Shown here piece after piece: positions 29,966 through 37,744 of a stretch of DNA of 42,144 nucleotides; within the stretch, counting starts at the first letter, position 1, and every line of letters starts with the position of its first letter. Origin of the DNA: an uncultured bacterium (lineage in GTDB: Bacteria > Patescibacteriota > Minisyncoccia > Moranbacterales > GWC2-37-73). Under the pieces are notes generated by a model. It did no database searches. It saw only the letters and a list, made by a program, of their open reading frames with translations, and was not told the DNA's origin. The stretch is taken from positions 1 through 42,144 of the forward strand of contig CAINNK010000028.1 in the NCBI GenBank assembly GCA_903851135.1, read 5' to 3'. The position numbers and the translations under genes are program-made.

Positions 29966-29988
29966 AAAAAACAGTCCTTACAGGACTG
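29966..29988 (-). terminator. Terminator of the HEPN-nucleotidyltransferase operon
   Basis: CAGTCCT, loop GTA, AGGACTG, then six T on the - strand, 67 bp after the HEPN stop. Confidence 0.9.
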
Positions 29989-30054
29989 CCTTTAAACGTA
30001 TATTTGAATTTTTGCTTCCATGTTCCATGTTTTGTGTTCCATGCTTCATGAAAG

Positions 30055-30456
30055 CTATTTCTCCGTGATTTCCCTCAAAACAAAATCCTTGATTTTTTTG
30101 GCTGCTTCATAGGCTTTCTCTGCATCCTCCCAGGAAAAATCGGGATAATCACCCACATAGCGAGTTTCGATATAAAATTGATTCAAAAGATTTGCCTCGT
30201 TGCTTAAAATTTTTATTTCTGAAGCACTGACTTCCAAAACTGAAATCAACCTCAAGAGATCATGCACTTTCAAGAGTTCTAAGTCAAAAGAAATCAGACA
30301 GGCTTTCAGATATTTTTCTGCCAATTGTTGTGCAAGAAAACACACTACGCCAGGAGTGCCATCGCGATGCCTCAAAATAGAATCAGCATTAAGCTCATCC
30401 TCCTGGGCTTTCTTAAACCAACGCTCAAGCACAATTTTTTTATTTTCTTCTTTCAT
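30055..30456 (-). CDS. HEPN-domain protein (putative toxin)
   Basis: 133 residues, all helical. The HEPN pattern is readable: WFKKAQEDELNADSILRH, then GVVCFLAQQLAEKYLKACLI and KVHDLLRLI. The ending is IETRYVGDYPDFSWEDAEKAYEAAKKIKDFV, as in the PF05168 group. Many such proteins are RNases or substrates modified by the adjacent nucleotidyltransferase. It starts 5 bp after that gene's stop, so the two are translated together. Confidence 0.87.
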   Translation of the reverse strand: MKEENKKIVLERWFKKAQEDELNADSILRHRDGTPGVVCFLAQQLAEKYLKACLISFDLELLKVHDLLRLISVLEVSASEIKILSNEANLLNQFYIETRYVGDYPDFSWEDAEKAYEAAKKIKDFVLREITEK

Positions 30457-30461
30457 TGCTT

Positions 30462-30782
30462 TTAATTTTGAAATAAAATTCTGCCTTCGTTGATTATTTT
30501 CAAAGCAAAAGGTTCCTCCAAATTAAGCTCCTTTTCTAGCTGAAAAGGAGTGTAAACAACCACGTCCATTGGAAAGAATCTGGGAAAAAACAATTGATTA
30601 ATCTCCTGAGCAGTTTTTCGAGTGTCGTTAGTTTTTTTCACCACAAACAAATCCACATCAGAATCTTTGTGCGGTTTTCCCCAAGCATAAGAACCAAAAA
30701 GAATAATCTTTTCTGGTTGTTGTTGCTCAGCAATTTGCTTGGCAATTTCAGCTATTTTTTGGTCAGTTATCTGCGTTTCCAT
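30462..30782 (-). CDS. Minimal nucleotidyltransferase paired with the HEPN gene
   Basis: 106 residues. LFGSYAWGKPHKDSDVDLFVV gives Gly30-Ser31 and catalytic Asp42 and Asp44. The protein continues with FFPRFFPMDVVVYTPFQLEKE, where the third acidic residue lies (MDVVV). It is the first gene of a two-gene HEPN-MNT module, probably the antitoxin or modifying enzyme. Confidence 0.9.
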   Translation of the reverse strand: METQITDQKIAEIAKQIAEQQQPEKIILFGSYAWGKPHKDSDVDLFVVKKTNDTRKTAQEINQLFFPRFFPMDVVVYTPFQLEKELNLEEPFALKIINEGRILFQN

Positions 30783-30851
30783 AGTAACAATCTAACACAT
30801 TTTAAAATTTAAGACAATCTCTTCCTTTAAAATTATATTCCCATCCCCCTT

Positions 30852-31958
30852 TTATTGCTCCAAATTAGCTTTGAAAAAATCCCAATCAAATTCACCTTTA
30901 TCCAAAGTTGCTTGTAATTTTTCTTCGATTTCTTTTTGATTAAAAATTTCCTCAAGAAAAATTTTATCGCCTTTATCAAAAAGCTCATTGTACATACCTG
31001 CCCCAAGCATAAAAAGCTGCTCAGTCTCATGCTCACTTAATTCCCTAATATGTTTTTTATTATTTTCAGCTAAATATCGATCCACTAGTAAATCTTGCAA
31101 CAAATATCCCACATCAAAAATTCTTCTTCTGCGAGCTGCGGCAGCGGCTCGAGTTTTGTAGCCATAATCTTTCATATATCCATCAATTGTGCAATCCTCG
31201 CAAATTATCAATGGCTTTTTAGCCAACGGATTTGAAGATCCTAAACGCTTTTTTCTGCGCTGGCAAAGAGAACAGACAAATCCGTCTTCAACCGTATTAA
31301 TGCCTAATTGCGTATATTTCAAAACAAGCTGCGGCAAAACCGTGCGCAATCTCTTGTTTTGATATTCCTCAAATATTTTCTGATAGTACTCACTGCAAAG
31401 AAGCTGATTTCTAAGGATTTCCAAACTTTTATACGCACTCGGTGGCAAACTGCTAATGTATTTAAAACGTTTATATTTTCTCTCATAAAAATGCTCCAGC
31501 ATTGCATCCAATTCAGTTATGAACTTGCCAATTCTTTCTTGGTTTTTCAAAATAAGTTTCTCATCTTGCTCATTTTTTCTGAAATCGCTGAAAGACGCAC
31601 GCAAAAAATGAATCAGATAGATACCTACATGGATCATAGCTTGCCTTATATGCCCGGAGGGATTTGTCATACAATACAACACGAATCGTGCGCAAGCTTC
31701 AAAATTGCGGTCATCTTGATCCACGGACATAAACGCATATTTCAAAGATCCAATGAAGGCAATCTTGTTGCTCTCATTTTTAATAGCTTCAAAGTTTCCG
31801 AATTCAGAAATAAACATTTCAAGAAACTCTTTTTGATCAGCCGATTCCCTGTCAAAATCATCCCAAATTTTTTCAAGCGCTTTATTGGCAAGTTTGATTT
31901 CTTCCTTGCTACCTGTCTTTATTTTTTCAATACATTCTCGCAGTTCATGCTTTTTCAT
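30852..31958 (-). CDS. Hypothetical helical protein with four-cysteine zinc site
   Basis: 368 residues; family not recognised. The N-terminal half is strongly helical and resembles HEAT-like repeats. A treble-clef or zinc-ribbon-like site is formed by Cys229, Cys232, Cys253 and Cys256 (CSLC..CEDC). Directly after it comes a very basic stretch, TRAAAAARRRR, suggesting nucleic-acid contact. The acidic C-terminus is helical. It lies alone between two toxin-antitoxin modules. Confidence 0.7.
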   Translation of the reverse strand: MKKHELRECIEKIKTGSKEEIKLANKALEKIWDDFDRESADQKEFLEMFISEFGNFEAIKNESNKIAFIGSLKYAFMSVDQDDRNFEACARFVLYCMTNPSGHIRQAMIHVGIYLIHFLRASFSDFRKNEQDEKLILKNQERIGKFITELDAMLEHFYERKYKRFKYISSLPPSAYKSLEILRNQLLCSEYYQKIFEEYQNKRLRTVLPQLVLKYTQLGINTVEDGFVCSLCQRRKKRLGSSNPLAKKPLIICEDCTIDGYMKDYGYKTRAAAAARRRRIFDVGYLLQDLLVDRYLAENNKKHIRELSEHETEQLFMLGAGMYNELFDKGDKIFLEEIFNQKEIEEKLQATLDKGEFDWDFFKANLEQ

Positions 31959-32028
31959 AAGCTTATATTTTCTGAATTATTATTTTCTCACCCCTATAAA
32001 GTAACAACAAAACCTAGTAAATGCAAAT

Positions 32029-32054
32029 AAAAAAAACAGGAAACCGATTCCCTG
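32029..32054 (-). terminator. Terminator of the mntA-hepT operon
   Basis: CAGGGAA, loop TCGG, TTTCCTG (one G.U pair), then eight T on the - strand, 31 bp after the hepT stop. Confidence 0.85.
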
Positions 32055-32084
32055 CCTAACTTTTTCACGCAAAAACAAAAATAT

Positions 32085-32417
32085 TTATTCAAGCAGTGCT
32101 TTCACGATAGATTTTAACTCTTTCAAATTATGATTGCACGTTTCCCAGACAACTCTTTTATTGACGCCGAAATATTCATGAATAAGCGTATTCCTTATGC
32201 CAACAATCTTTCGCCAAGGAATATCAGAGTGCTCCTTTTGAAATTCATCGCTTATATTGTTAGATGCTTCACCAATGATTTCCAGCTGTCGCACTATGGC
32301 ATCAAAAACAAGTTCGTTTCTTGAAAAATAATCAAAATCAGCGACAAGTTTTGCGTACTTTTCTATCTTGCCGATAGCTTCCATTATGTGTTCCAAATAA
32401 TTCCTGTCATTTTTCAT
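32085..32417 (-). CDS. hepT: HepT-type RNase toxin (DUF86)
   Basis: 110 residues from the ATG at 32415-32417. The catalytic RX4HXY motif is intact: Arg75, His80 and Tyr82 in GIRNTLIHEYFG. The upstream part has the family pattern DRNYLEHIMEAIGKIEKY and AIVRQLEIIGEASNNIS. HepT cleaves RNA and is silenced when MntA adds AMP residues to a tyrosine in this motif. It overlaps the end of mntA by 11 nt, a typical antitoxin-toxin overlap. Confidence 0.93.
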   Translation of the reverse strand: MKNDRNYLEHIMEAIGKIEKYAKLVADFDYFSRNELVFDAIVRQLEIIGEASNNISDEFQKEHSDIPWRKIVGIRNTLIHEYFGVNKRVVWETCNHNLKELKSIVKALLE

Positions 32418-32712
32418 AAATGAGTTCGGCTTCATTAATTACTTCGTCGCGAAAAAATTTGCTCAAGCCCTCAGGAGTAAGCAAATCAACTTTTTTTTGA
32501 ATCCGATCTCCAATTGCATTTTGAATTTCAACATATTCAAAAAGGCCAATGTGGGACTCTGGCGTGAATTCAACCAACACATCAACGTCGCTGTCATCTT
32601 TGGCTGTGCCATGAAGATACGAGCCGAAAAGCGACACCTTTTGAATGTCCTTTTTATAGGTGTTGCTTTCGATTGCCTGGCGAACTTTTTCTTTGATTTC
32701 TTGTTTATTCAT
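32407..32712 (-). CDS. mntA: MntA-type nucleotidyltransferase antitoxin
   Basis: 101 residues. LFGSYLHGTAKDDSDVDVLVEF carries Gly30-Ser31 and Asp42/Asp44. The third acidic residue is in KKVDLLTPEGLSKFFRDEVINEAELIYEK, whose ending is characteristic of the MntA family. It is the first gene of the mntA-hepT pair; as a type VII antitoxin it would polyadenylylate HepT. Confidence 0.93.
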   Translation of the reverse strand: MNKQEIKEKVRQAIESNTYKKDIQKVSLFGSYLHGTAKDDSDVDVLVEFTPESHIGLFEYVEIQNAIGDRIQKKVDLLTPEGLSKFFRDEVINEAELIYEK

Positions 32713-32786
32713 ATGTTTTTTCTAATTTCAGTATAGCAGTTCAGTCTAAAAAATCAACTCAACAAATCTATTATTCAGAAAATTTT

Positions 32787-33446
32787 TCAAATAATCCTAT
32801 ATTTAGCATTACAAAAAGTTTCAATATTATTACAAACTTTTTGTAGTCCCTCAAGAACATACTCATCACTAGTCGCACTATTTCCTTGGACATAAACTAT
32901 GAATTTTTTTGTATCCCCTCCAACTTTTGTCTCATCACATTGTTTCAAGTCCATACGACATAAAATTTTCTCATCATCAAGGCAGGCATATTCTCCTTTA
33001 GAAACTTTTTCTGTTTCACTTTTCCCGAGTGGAGTATATTTTTCTGATCCATTTGTATATCTGAATTGAATGTTACCACTAATATTTTCCAGATCGTGAG
33101 CGCCAATTGAAAGCATTGTTTCCGCAGACACAATATTATAACAATCAACAACTTTATTTATATTCGGCAGCATTCCAGACCTTTCGATTAATTTTAATAA
33201 ATGTTCCGCTGGTGGCACACCATCTACTCCAATAACTTCGTAAAACTTTTTATATTCCTCTAAAATTGAAGACTTTAGCATCTCGGCAATATTTAATTTT
33301 TCAATAATTGAATCGATCATTTTTTGAAATTCCTTATTTCTCCGCTTACTAACATCAGAAACAGCAAAGATTGCAACTTGAACTTTGATACCATTTTTAG
33401 CTAATTCAGATTCCACTGAAAATTTTATATTTTGAATATTTTCCAT
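32787..33446 (-). CDS. Stand-alone B3/4-domain protein (tRNA-synthetase editing-like)
   Basis: 219 residues. The B3/4 fold of phenylalanyl-tRNA synthetase beta is visible: VPPAEHLLKLIERSGMLPNINKVVDCYNIVSAETMLSIGAHDLENISGNI, then RYTNGSEKYTPLG. GEYACLDDEKILCRMDLKQCDETKV and the closing VYVQGN strand follow. Solo B3/4 proteins are thought to clear mischarged tRNA or modified amino acids. It has a good promoter at 33531-33559 and is not part of the toxin-antitoxin operon. Confidence 0.85.
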   Translation of the reverse strand: MENIQNIKFSVESELAKNGIKVQVAIFAVSDVSKRRNKEFQKMIDSIIEKLNIAEMLKSSILEEYKKFYEVIGVDGVPPAEHLLKLIERSGMLPNINKVVDCYNIVSAETMLSIGAHDLENISGNIQFRYTNGSEKYTPLGKSETEKVSKGEYACLDDEKILCRMDLKQCDETKVGGDTKKFIVYVQGNSATSDEYVLEGLQKVCNNIETFCNAKYRII

Positions 33447-33530
33447 AAACTTAATAAAAAAATTAAAAAATAGATACTATTTTAACAAACTCTTTTATGC
33501 ATGCAGAATTCTTTCATATTCTATGTTTAC

Positions 33531-33559
33531 ATCATAAGCTAAATTTTTCCAAATATCAA
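33531..33559 (-). promoter_or_regulatory. Promoter for the B3/4 gene
   Basis: TTGATA (33554-33559), 17-bp spacer, TATGAT (33531-33536) on the - strand, about 85 bp upstream of the start. Confidence 0.65.
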
Positions 33560-33596
33560 GAAAGTTTACTTTATAATGAAAACTTTGTTGTCTTAC

Positions 33597-33626
33597 AAAA
33601 AAACAGCCCCGCTTACGCGAGACTGT
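33597..33626 (-). terminator. Terminator of the str operon
   Basis: 10-bp stem ACAGTCTCGC/GCGGGGCTGT with two G.U pairs, loop GTAA, then seven T on the - strand. It lies 52 bp after the fusA stop. CGTAGATTCGTA words lie between. Confidence 0.9.
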
Positions 33627-33677
33627 CTCTTCTTGATTTCGTAGATTCGTATTTCATTCGTAGTTTCGCATCGGAAA

Positions 33678-35762
33678 CTATTTCTTGGCGATAATCGTTT
33701 CCGCCACATTCTTTGGCACTTCATTGTAGTGCGCAAATTCCATAGAATATGAGGCGCGACCTTGGGTCATTGAACGCATTTGAGTTGCGTAACCAAACAT
33801 ATTGGCCAAGGGAACTTCAGATTCAATTTCTTTCACGCGCGCATTTCCCTCTCCGCGATCATTGATTTCCTTGATCATCCCACGACGAGAATTGATGTCG
33901 CCCACGATGTCACCCATGAATTGTTCTGGCACAGTCACCACCACTTTCATAATAGGTTCCAAAATAATTGGGTTAGCGCGTTTAACTGCTTCTTGTACAG
34001 CCATTGAACCAGCAATTTTGAAAGCTGCTTCAGAGGAGTCGACTTCATGGAAAGATCCATCATAAAGGGTCACAATCACATCTACCATTGGATAGCCAGC
34101 CAACACTCCATTTTCCAGAGCTTCTTTAGCCCCTTTATTAATCGGGGTAATATATTCTTGAGGAATAACTCCACCTTTAATTTCATCGAAAAATTCATAA
34201 CCTTTGCCTTTTTCTTCTTGCGGCCGCACTTTGAGCCAGCAATGTCCATATTGTCCGCGTCCTCCAGATTGTTTGATATATTTTCCTTCGGCTTGGGCTT
34301 CGCTTTTGATAGTTTCGCGATAAGCCACTTGCGGTTGACCGATGTTAGCTTCCACGCCAAACTCTCTTTTCATGCGATCAATAATGATGTCGAGATGAAG
34401 TTCGCCCATTCCGGAAATGATAGTCTGTCCACTTTCTTCGTCTGTGCGAAGTCTGAGCGTTGGATCTTCTCCGGCCAATTTGCGAAGAGCAAGTCCCATT
34501 TTTTCTTGGTCAGCCTTGGTCTTTGGTTCCACGGCAATGTCAATCACCGGTTCCGGGAAAACAATATTTTCCAAAATGATTTGCTTTTGTTCATCGCAAA
34601 GCGTGTCACCAGTGGTCGTGCTTTTAAGTCCCACCAAAGCGCCGATTCCGCCAGCTCTAATTTCATCGATTTCTTCGCGATGATTAGCATGCATTTGCAA
34701 AATTCGTCCAATTCTTTCTTTTTGTCCATTAGTGGCATTGATCACATATGATCCAGCCTTGAGAGTTCCGGAATAAACGCGAAAGAAGGTTAATTGTCCC
34801 ACGAAAGGATCAGTGGCAACTTTAAAAGCCAAGGCAGCAAATGGTTCATTGTCATCAGCAGCGCGCGTGATTTCCTCACCGTTTTTTGGATTAATACCAG
34901 TTACTGGTGGCACGTCCAAAGGTGATGGCAGATAGTCAACCACAGCGTCCAGCACCAATTGCACACCTTTATTGCGAAGCGCAGTTCCCGTAAAGACCGG
35001 CACCAATTTGGCAGCAAGCACTCCCTTGCGAAGAGCGGCCTTGAGTTCTTCTGTTGAAATTTCTTCGCCACTTAGATATTTTTCAGTCAAAGTGTCATCA
35101 GTTTCTGAAATTTTTTCAATCATTTTTTCTCGCCACTGTTTGGCTTTTTCCACGAGTTCTGCTGGAATTTCATTTTCCACGACTTTGATTCCCATCTCGC
35201 CTTCAAAAGTGTAAGCTTTCATTTTCATCAAATCAACTACTCCAGAAAAATCATTGCGCTCCCCAATCGGAATTTGGAGTGCCAAAGCATTAGGAGTCAA
35301 ACGATTCCAAATTGAGCCCAGTACAAAATCAAAATCAGCGCCTTCTTTGTCAATTTTGTTGACAAAGCAAATACGCGGCACGTGATATTTGTCAGCTTGT
35401 CGCCAAACCGTTTCTGATTGCGGCTCTACACCTTCTTTACCATCAAAAATAACCACAGCGCCATCCAACACGCGCAAAGAGCGTTCAACTTCCACTGTGA
35501 AGTCAACGTGACCAGGCGTGTCAATGATGTTGATCGGGTGACCTTTCCAACTGCATTTAGTCGCAGCGGAAGTGATGGTGATGCCGCGTTCTTGTTCTTG
35601 TTCCATCCAATCCATCGTAGCAGCGCCTTCATGCACCTCTCCGATTTTGTGAGTGATTCCCGTGTAAAACAAAATGCGTTCAGTGGTGGTAGTTTTTCCA
35701 CCATCAATGTGAGCAATAATACCAATGTTACGTAGTTTTGAAATTTCTGATTCTTCTGACAT
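33678..35762 (-). CDS. fusA: Elongation factor G
   Basis: 694 residues, standard length. The P-loop is AHIDGGKTT (Gly where most have Ala). The switch is [12 protein letters not shown], then DTPGHVDF and [10 protein letters not shown]. Domains III-V carry [30 protein letters not shown] and [17 protein letters not shown]. It catalyses ribosome translocation and, with RRF, recycling. It is third in rpsL-rpsG-fusA; tuf is not here but at 25.4 kb. Confidence 0.98.
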   Translation of the reverse strand: MSEESEISKLRNIGIIAHIDGGKTTTTERILFYTGITHKIGEVHEGAATMDWMEQEQERGITITSAATKCSWKGHPINIIDTPGHVDFTVEVERSLRVLDGAVVIFDGKEGVEPQSETVWRQADKYHVPRICFVNKIDKEGADFDFVLGSIWNRLTPNALALQIPIGERNDFSGVVDLMKMKAYTFEGEMGIKVVENEIPAELVEKAKQWREKMIEKISETDDTLTEKYLSGEEISTEELKAALRKGVLAAKLVPVFTGTALRNKGVQLVLDAVVDYLPSPLDVPPVTGINPKNGEEITRAADDNEPFAALAFKVATDPFVGQLTFFRVYSGTLKAGSYVINATNGQKERIGRILQMHANHREEIDEIRAGGIGALVGLKSTTTGDTLCDEQKQIILENIVFPEPVIDIAVEPKTKADQEKMGLALRKLAGEDPTLRLRTDEESGQTIISGMGELHLDIIIDRMKREFGVEANIGQPQVAYRETIKSEAQAEGKYIKQSGGRGQYGHCWLKVRPQEEKGKGYEFFDEIKGGVIPQEYITPINKGAKEALENGVLAGYPMVDVIVTLYDGSFHEVDSSEAAFKIAGSMAVQEAVKRANPIILEPIMKVVVTVPEQFMGDIVGDINSRRGMIKEINDRGEGNARVKEIESEVPLANMFGYATQMRSMTQGRASYSMEFAHYNEVPKNVAETIIAKK

Positions 35763-35805
35763 ACAAATTTTTTATTTAATTTAATTACTTTAAAACAATT
35801 GTACT

Positions 35806-35896
35806 ACCCACGAATTTACAAATAAACTACAAATCTACAAATACACTTTTTAATTTTGTATATTTGTAGATTTGTAAAAATTTGTACATTTGTAGG
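35806..35896. repeat. TACAAATCTACAAAT inverted spacer (rpsG-fusA)
   Basis: ACAAATAAACTACAAATCTACAAATAC-type words in the left half face TATTTGTAGATTTGTA and TTTGTACATTTGTAG in the right half. The arms fill nearly the whole 135-bp spacer. Shorter blocks of the same words occur at 39984-40015. Confidence 0.75.
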
Positions 35897-35897
35897 G

Positions 35898-36365
35898 TTA
35901 GGCGAAATGAGCAAATGCTTTGTTAGCTTCGGCCATGCGGTGAGTATCATCGCGTTTCTTCATGGCGCTACCAACCTTATTTGAAGCATCAATGAATTCA
36001 TCGGCCAATTTCTCAGCCATTTTCTTGCCTTTTTTCGCGCGACAAGCTGCCAAGATCCAACGCACAGCCAAAGTCTGACGGCGTTCTCCAGAAACTTGAA
36101 TCGGAACTTGATAGTTTGCGCCACCGACTCGTTTTGATTTCAATTCCAAAAGCGGCGAAACATTCTTAATTGCTTGTTCAAAAACATTCAGACCGCCTTT
36201 TTTAGTTCGTTCATGAATAATATCAAAAGATTCATAGATAACTTTTTCGGCAATACTTCGTTTGCCATCTTGCAAAATTTTGCCAATGAAACGACCCACC
36301 AAAACATTTCCATATCTCGAGTCAGCTTTCCATTGTTTTTTATATACTCTTTTTCTTCGTGCCAT
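35898..36365 (-). CDS. rpsG: Ribosomal protein S7 (uS7)
   Basis: 155 residues. It starts MARRKRVYKKQWKADSRYGNVLVGRFIGKILQDGKRSIAEKVIYESF. It continues KSKRVGGANYQVPIQVSGERRQTLAVRWIL, the S7 consensus, and ends RMAEANKAFAHFA. S7 nucleates the 16S 3' domain and lines the E site. Confidence 0.98.
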   Translation of the reverse strand: MARRKRVYKKQWKADSRYGNVLVGRFIGKILQDGKRSIAEKVIYESFDIIHERTKKGGLNVFEQAIKNVSPLLELKSKRVGGANYQVPIQVSGERRQTLAVRWILAACRAKKGKKMAEKLADEFIDASNKVGSAMKKRDDTHRMAEANKAFAHFA

Positions 36366-36372
36366 ATTTTTT

Positions 36373-36470
36373 TATACTGATTTTAACAGATCCTTGACGG
36401 ATTTTTACGGAGCACGGATATCCGTGATCGGTGTTTATCAGTTTTATATCAGTGTTAATCTGTTAAATAT
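36373..36470. repeat. ACTGATTTTAACAGAT/ATCTGTTAA inverted spacer (rpsL-rpsG)
   Basis: Left-side words TGATTTTAACAGATCC face CAGTGTTAATCTGTTAA on the right. Near the centre GGATATCC and the pair ACGGATATCCGTGATC form a small perfect palindrome. Confidence 0.7.
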
Positions 36471-36472
36471 AA

Positions 36473-36895
36473 TTATTCGGTCTTAGCTTTTGGTCTCTTA
36501 GCTCCGTATTTGCTGCGGCCTTGGTTTCGTTTGTCAACGCCGGCGCTGTCCAAAACTCCACGCACAATGTGATAGCGCACACCTGGAAGATCTTTCACTC
36601 TTCCTCCGCGAATCATCACGATTGAATGTTCCTGCAAGTTGTGTCCAACTCCCGGGATGTAGGCAGTTACTTCCATGCCATTGGTCAAACGAACACGAGC
36701 AATCTTTCGAAGCGCTGAGTTCGGTTTCTTTGGAGTGGTAGTGCTGACTTTGATGCAAACTCCACGTTTAAACGGGCTGGCCGTTTGTTTCGGTCGGTTT
36801 TGCAAGGTGTTAAAAATTGTCATCATGGCTGGTGACTTTGATTTTTTGGTTGACGATGTGCGTCCTTTCTTCACTAGCTGATTTATTGTTGGCAT
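36473..36895 (-). CDS. rpsL: Ribosomal protein S12 (uS12)
   Basis: 140 residues: [24 protein letters not shown], then [77 protein letters not shown]. The loop with [10 protein letters not shown] holds the streptomycin-sensitive lysine. It is first in the str operon, with a consensus promoter at 37025-37053 and a leader of about 120 nt. Confidence 0.98.
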   Translation of the reverse strand: MPTINQLVKKGRTSSTKKSKSPAMMTIFNTLQNRPKQTASPFKRGVCIKVSTTTPKKPNSALRKIARVRLTNGMEVTAYIPGVGHNLQEHSIVMIRGGRVKDLPGVRYHIVRGVLDSAGVDKRNQGRSKYGAKRPKAKTE

Positions 36896-36950
36896 ACTCT
36901 TCGGTTAAATTCAAAAATTTATAATATCAAACATGCAAGGGCCAAGTGAA

Positions 36951-36990
36951 TTCTCATCCAGAACGAAATGAGCCTCAATTGACGTTCTTG
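36951..36990. repeat. Hairpin in the rpsL leader
   Basis: AGAACG (36960-36965) pairs with CGTTCT (36983-36988). The preceding GAATTCTCATCCAG word also occurs in the hypD spacer near 5278-5289. Confidence 0.5.
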
Positions 36991-36996
36991 CTAAAC

Positions 36997-37018
36997 AAAA
37001 AACGGCTAGTAAACTAGC
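36997..37018 (-). terminator. Hairpin with T6 run at the rpsL transcript start
   Basis: GCTAG, loop TTTA, CTAGC, CG, then six T on the - strand, beginning at about +1 of the predicted transcript. It is the same arrangement as downstream of the tuf promoter. Confidence 0.55.
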
Positions 37019-37024
37019 AAAAGT

Positions 37025-37053
37025 ATTCTACACAAGATTTGAAAAAGTGTCAA
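37025..37053 (-). promoter_or_regulatory. rpsL (str operon) promoter
   Basis: TTGACA (37048-37053), 17-bp spacer, TAGAAT (37025-37030), with TG upstream of the -10 box. Confidence 0.85.
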
Positions 37054-37063
37054 ACTGGGCAAA

Positions 37064-37120
37064 CTAGATAGCCACACTGAAAAACAAGCTCAGCATGGTG
37101 TTGAGGAAAATTTCAAAATT
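37064..37120 (-). pseudogene. 3'-end remnant of an M50 protease gene
   Basis: On the - strand it reads NFEIFLNTMLSLFFSVAI then TAG. The intact M50 gene ends MGIFLNTMLGLFFGITI. About 30 nt (37084-37113) are nearly identical to 39251-39280 in the intact gene. The remnant sits immediately downstream of the lemA terminator and next to the rpsL promoter, in the same orientation as the intact gene 2.1 kb away. Confidence 0.75.
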
Positions 37121-37158
37121 AAAAAAACCGCATCCCATTAACTCAATAATGGAATGCG
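37120..37158 (-). terminator. Terminator of the lemA operon
   Basis: 12-bp stem CGCATTCCATTA/TAATGGGATGCG (one G.U pair), 6-nt loop, then GTTTTTTT on the - strand, 19 bp after the lemA stop. Confidence 0.92.
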
Positions 37159-37176
37159 ATCTAAGCTACTCTGCGC

Positions 37177-37731
37177 TTATTTTCCGAATGTTCTCGGTGC
37201 TGTCATGGTTCCAGTGCTGAAGTCCCTCTGCGCTTCAGCCGTGGAGATTACTGTCATATAAGGCTTAATTGTTTCGTAGGAAAAGCCAAATACTCCAGCA
37301 AAAAGTTTGCCAGGATAACTCCCAATCCTTGACTCATATTCCCTGCCAAGGTCAATAAGCGTCGTTTGGTTGGCTGCGAATTGTGAAAATTCAGATCCAA
37401 CAATTTCCTGAATCTTTTGATACGCGGTTTGGGATATGGTTGGATTCTGTTCTTGAATCCAAAGCATTGCCCCCTGAGCCCCACCACCTCCGTAACGAGA
37501 TTTGATTGCCGTTTCAATACCACGAACCACTTGATCCGAATATCTGTCAGCTATCAAGCCTGACTGTTCGATTTTCATTCGAACGGAACCATAGATCTGT
37601 ACGTTGTTTTCGTGTGCAGCCTTGATTCTTCTTGTTAGGTCGTACGTCCCGTTATAGAAGGACACCGCATAAATAACAAGAACAATCAAAAAACTCGCCA
37701 ATCCCCCAATAGCCATCCATGATTTTTTCAT
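37177..37731 (-). CDS. LemA family membrane-anchored protein
   Basis: 184 residues. An N-terminal membrane segment (about 7-26, IGGLASFLIVLVIYAVSFYN) is followed by an exposed helical domain. LemA-type marks are NGTYDLTRRIKAAHENNVQIYGSV, NPTISQTAYQKIQEIVGSEFSQFAANQTTLIDLGREYESRIGSYPG and GVFGFSYETIKPY. The function of the family is not known. It follows the larger membrane gene by 13 bp and shares its promoter and terminator. Confidence 0.85.
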   Translation of the reverse strand: MKKSWMAIGGLASFLIVLVIYAVSFYNGTYDLTRRIKAAHENNVQIYGSVRMKIEQSGLIADRYSDQVVRGIETAIKSRYGGGGAQGAMLWIQEQNPTISQTAYQKIQEIVGSEFSQFAANQTTLIDLGREYESRIGSYPGKLFAGVFGFSYETIKPYMTVISTAEAQRDFSTGTMTAPRTFGK

Positions 37732-37744
37732 TTTTCATTCTTTG

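Larger units (their letters stand above)
29701..30054. other. 354-bp intergenic region
   Basis: No gene is supported. It holds a strong palindrome (29757-29791), a promoter for the PUR gene (29894-29923), a terminator for the upstream HEPN operon (29966-29988) and TTCCATGTTCCATG words (about 30017-30051). A NotI-like GCGGCCGC sits in A+T-rich surroundings near 29871. Confidence 0.65.

Noticed and set aside
31308-32030. Long + strand open frame opposite the zinc-site protein
   Set aside because: Composition is that of a shadow frame and no ribosome site precedes it; the - strand protein has a coherent cysteine motif.
34047-34751. Long + strand open frame opposite fusA
   Set aside because: Antisense of a fully conserved EF-G region, with no family features.
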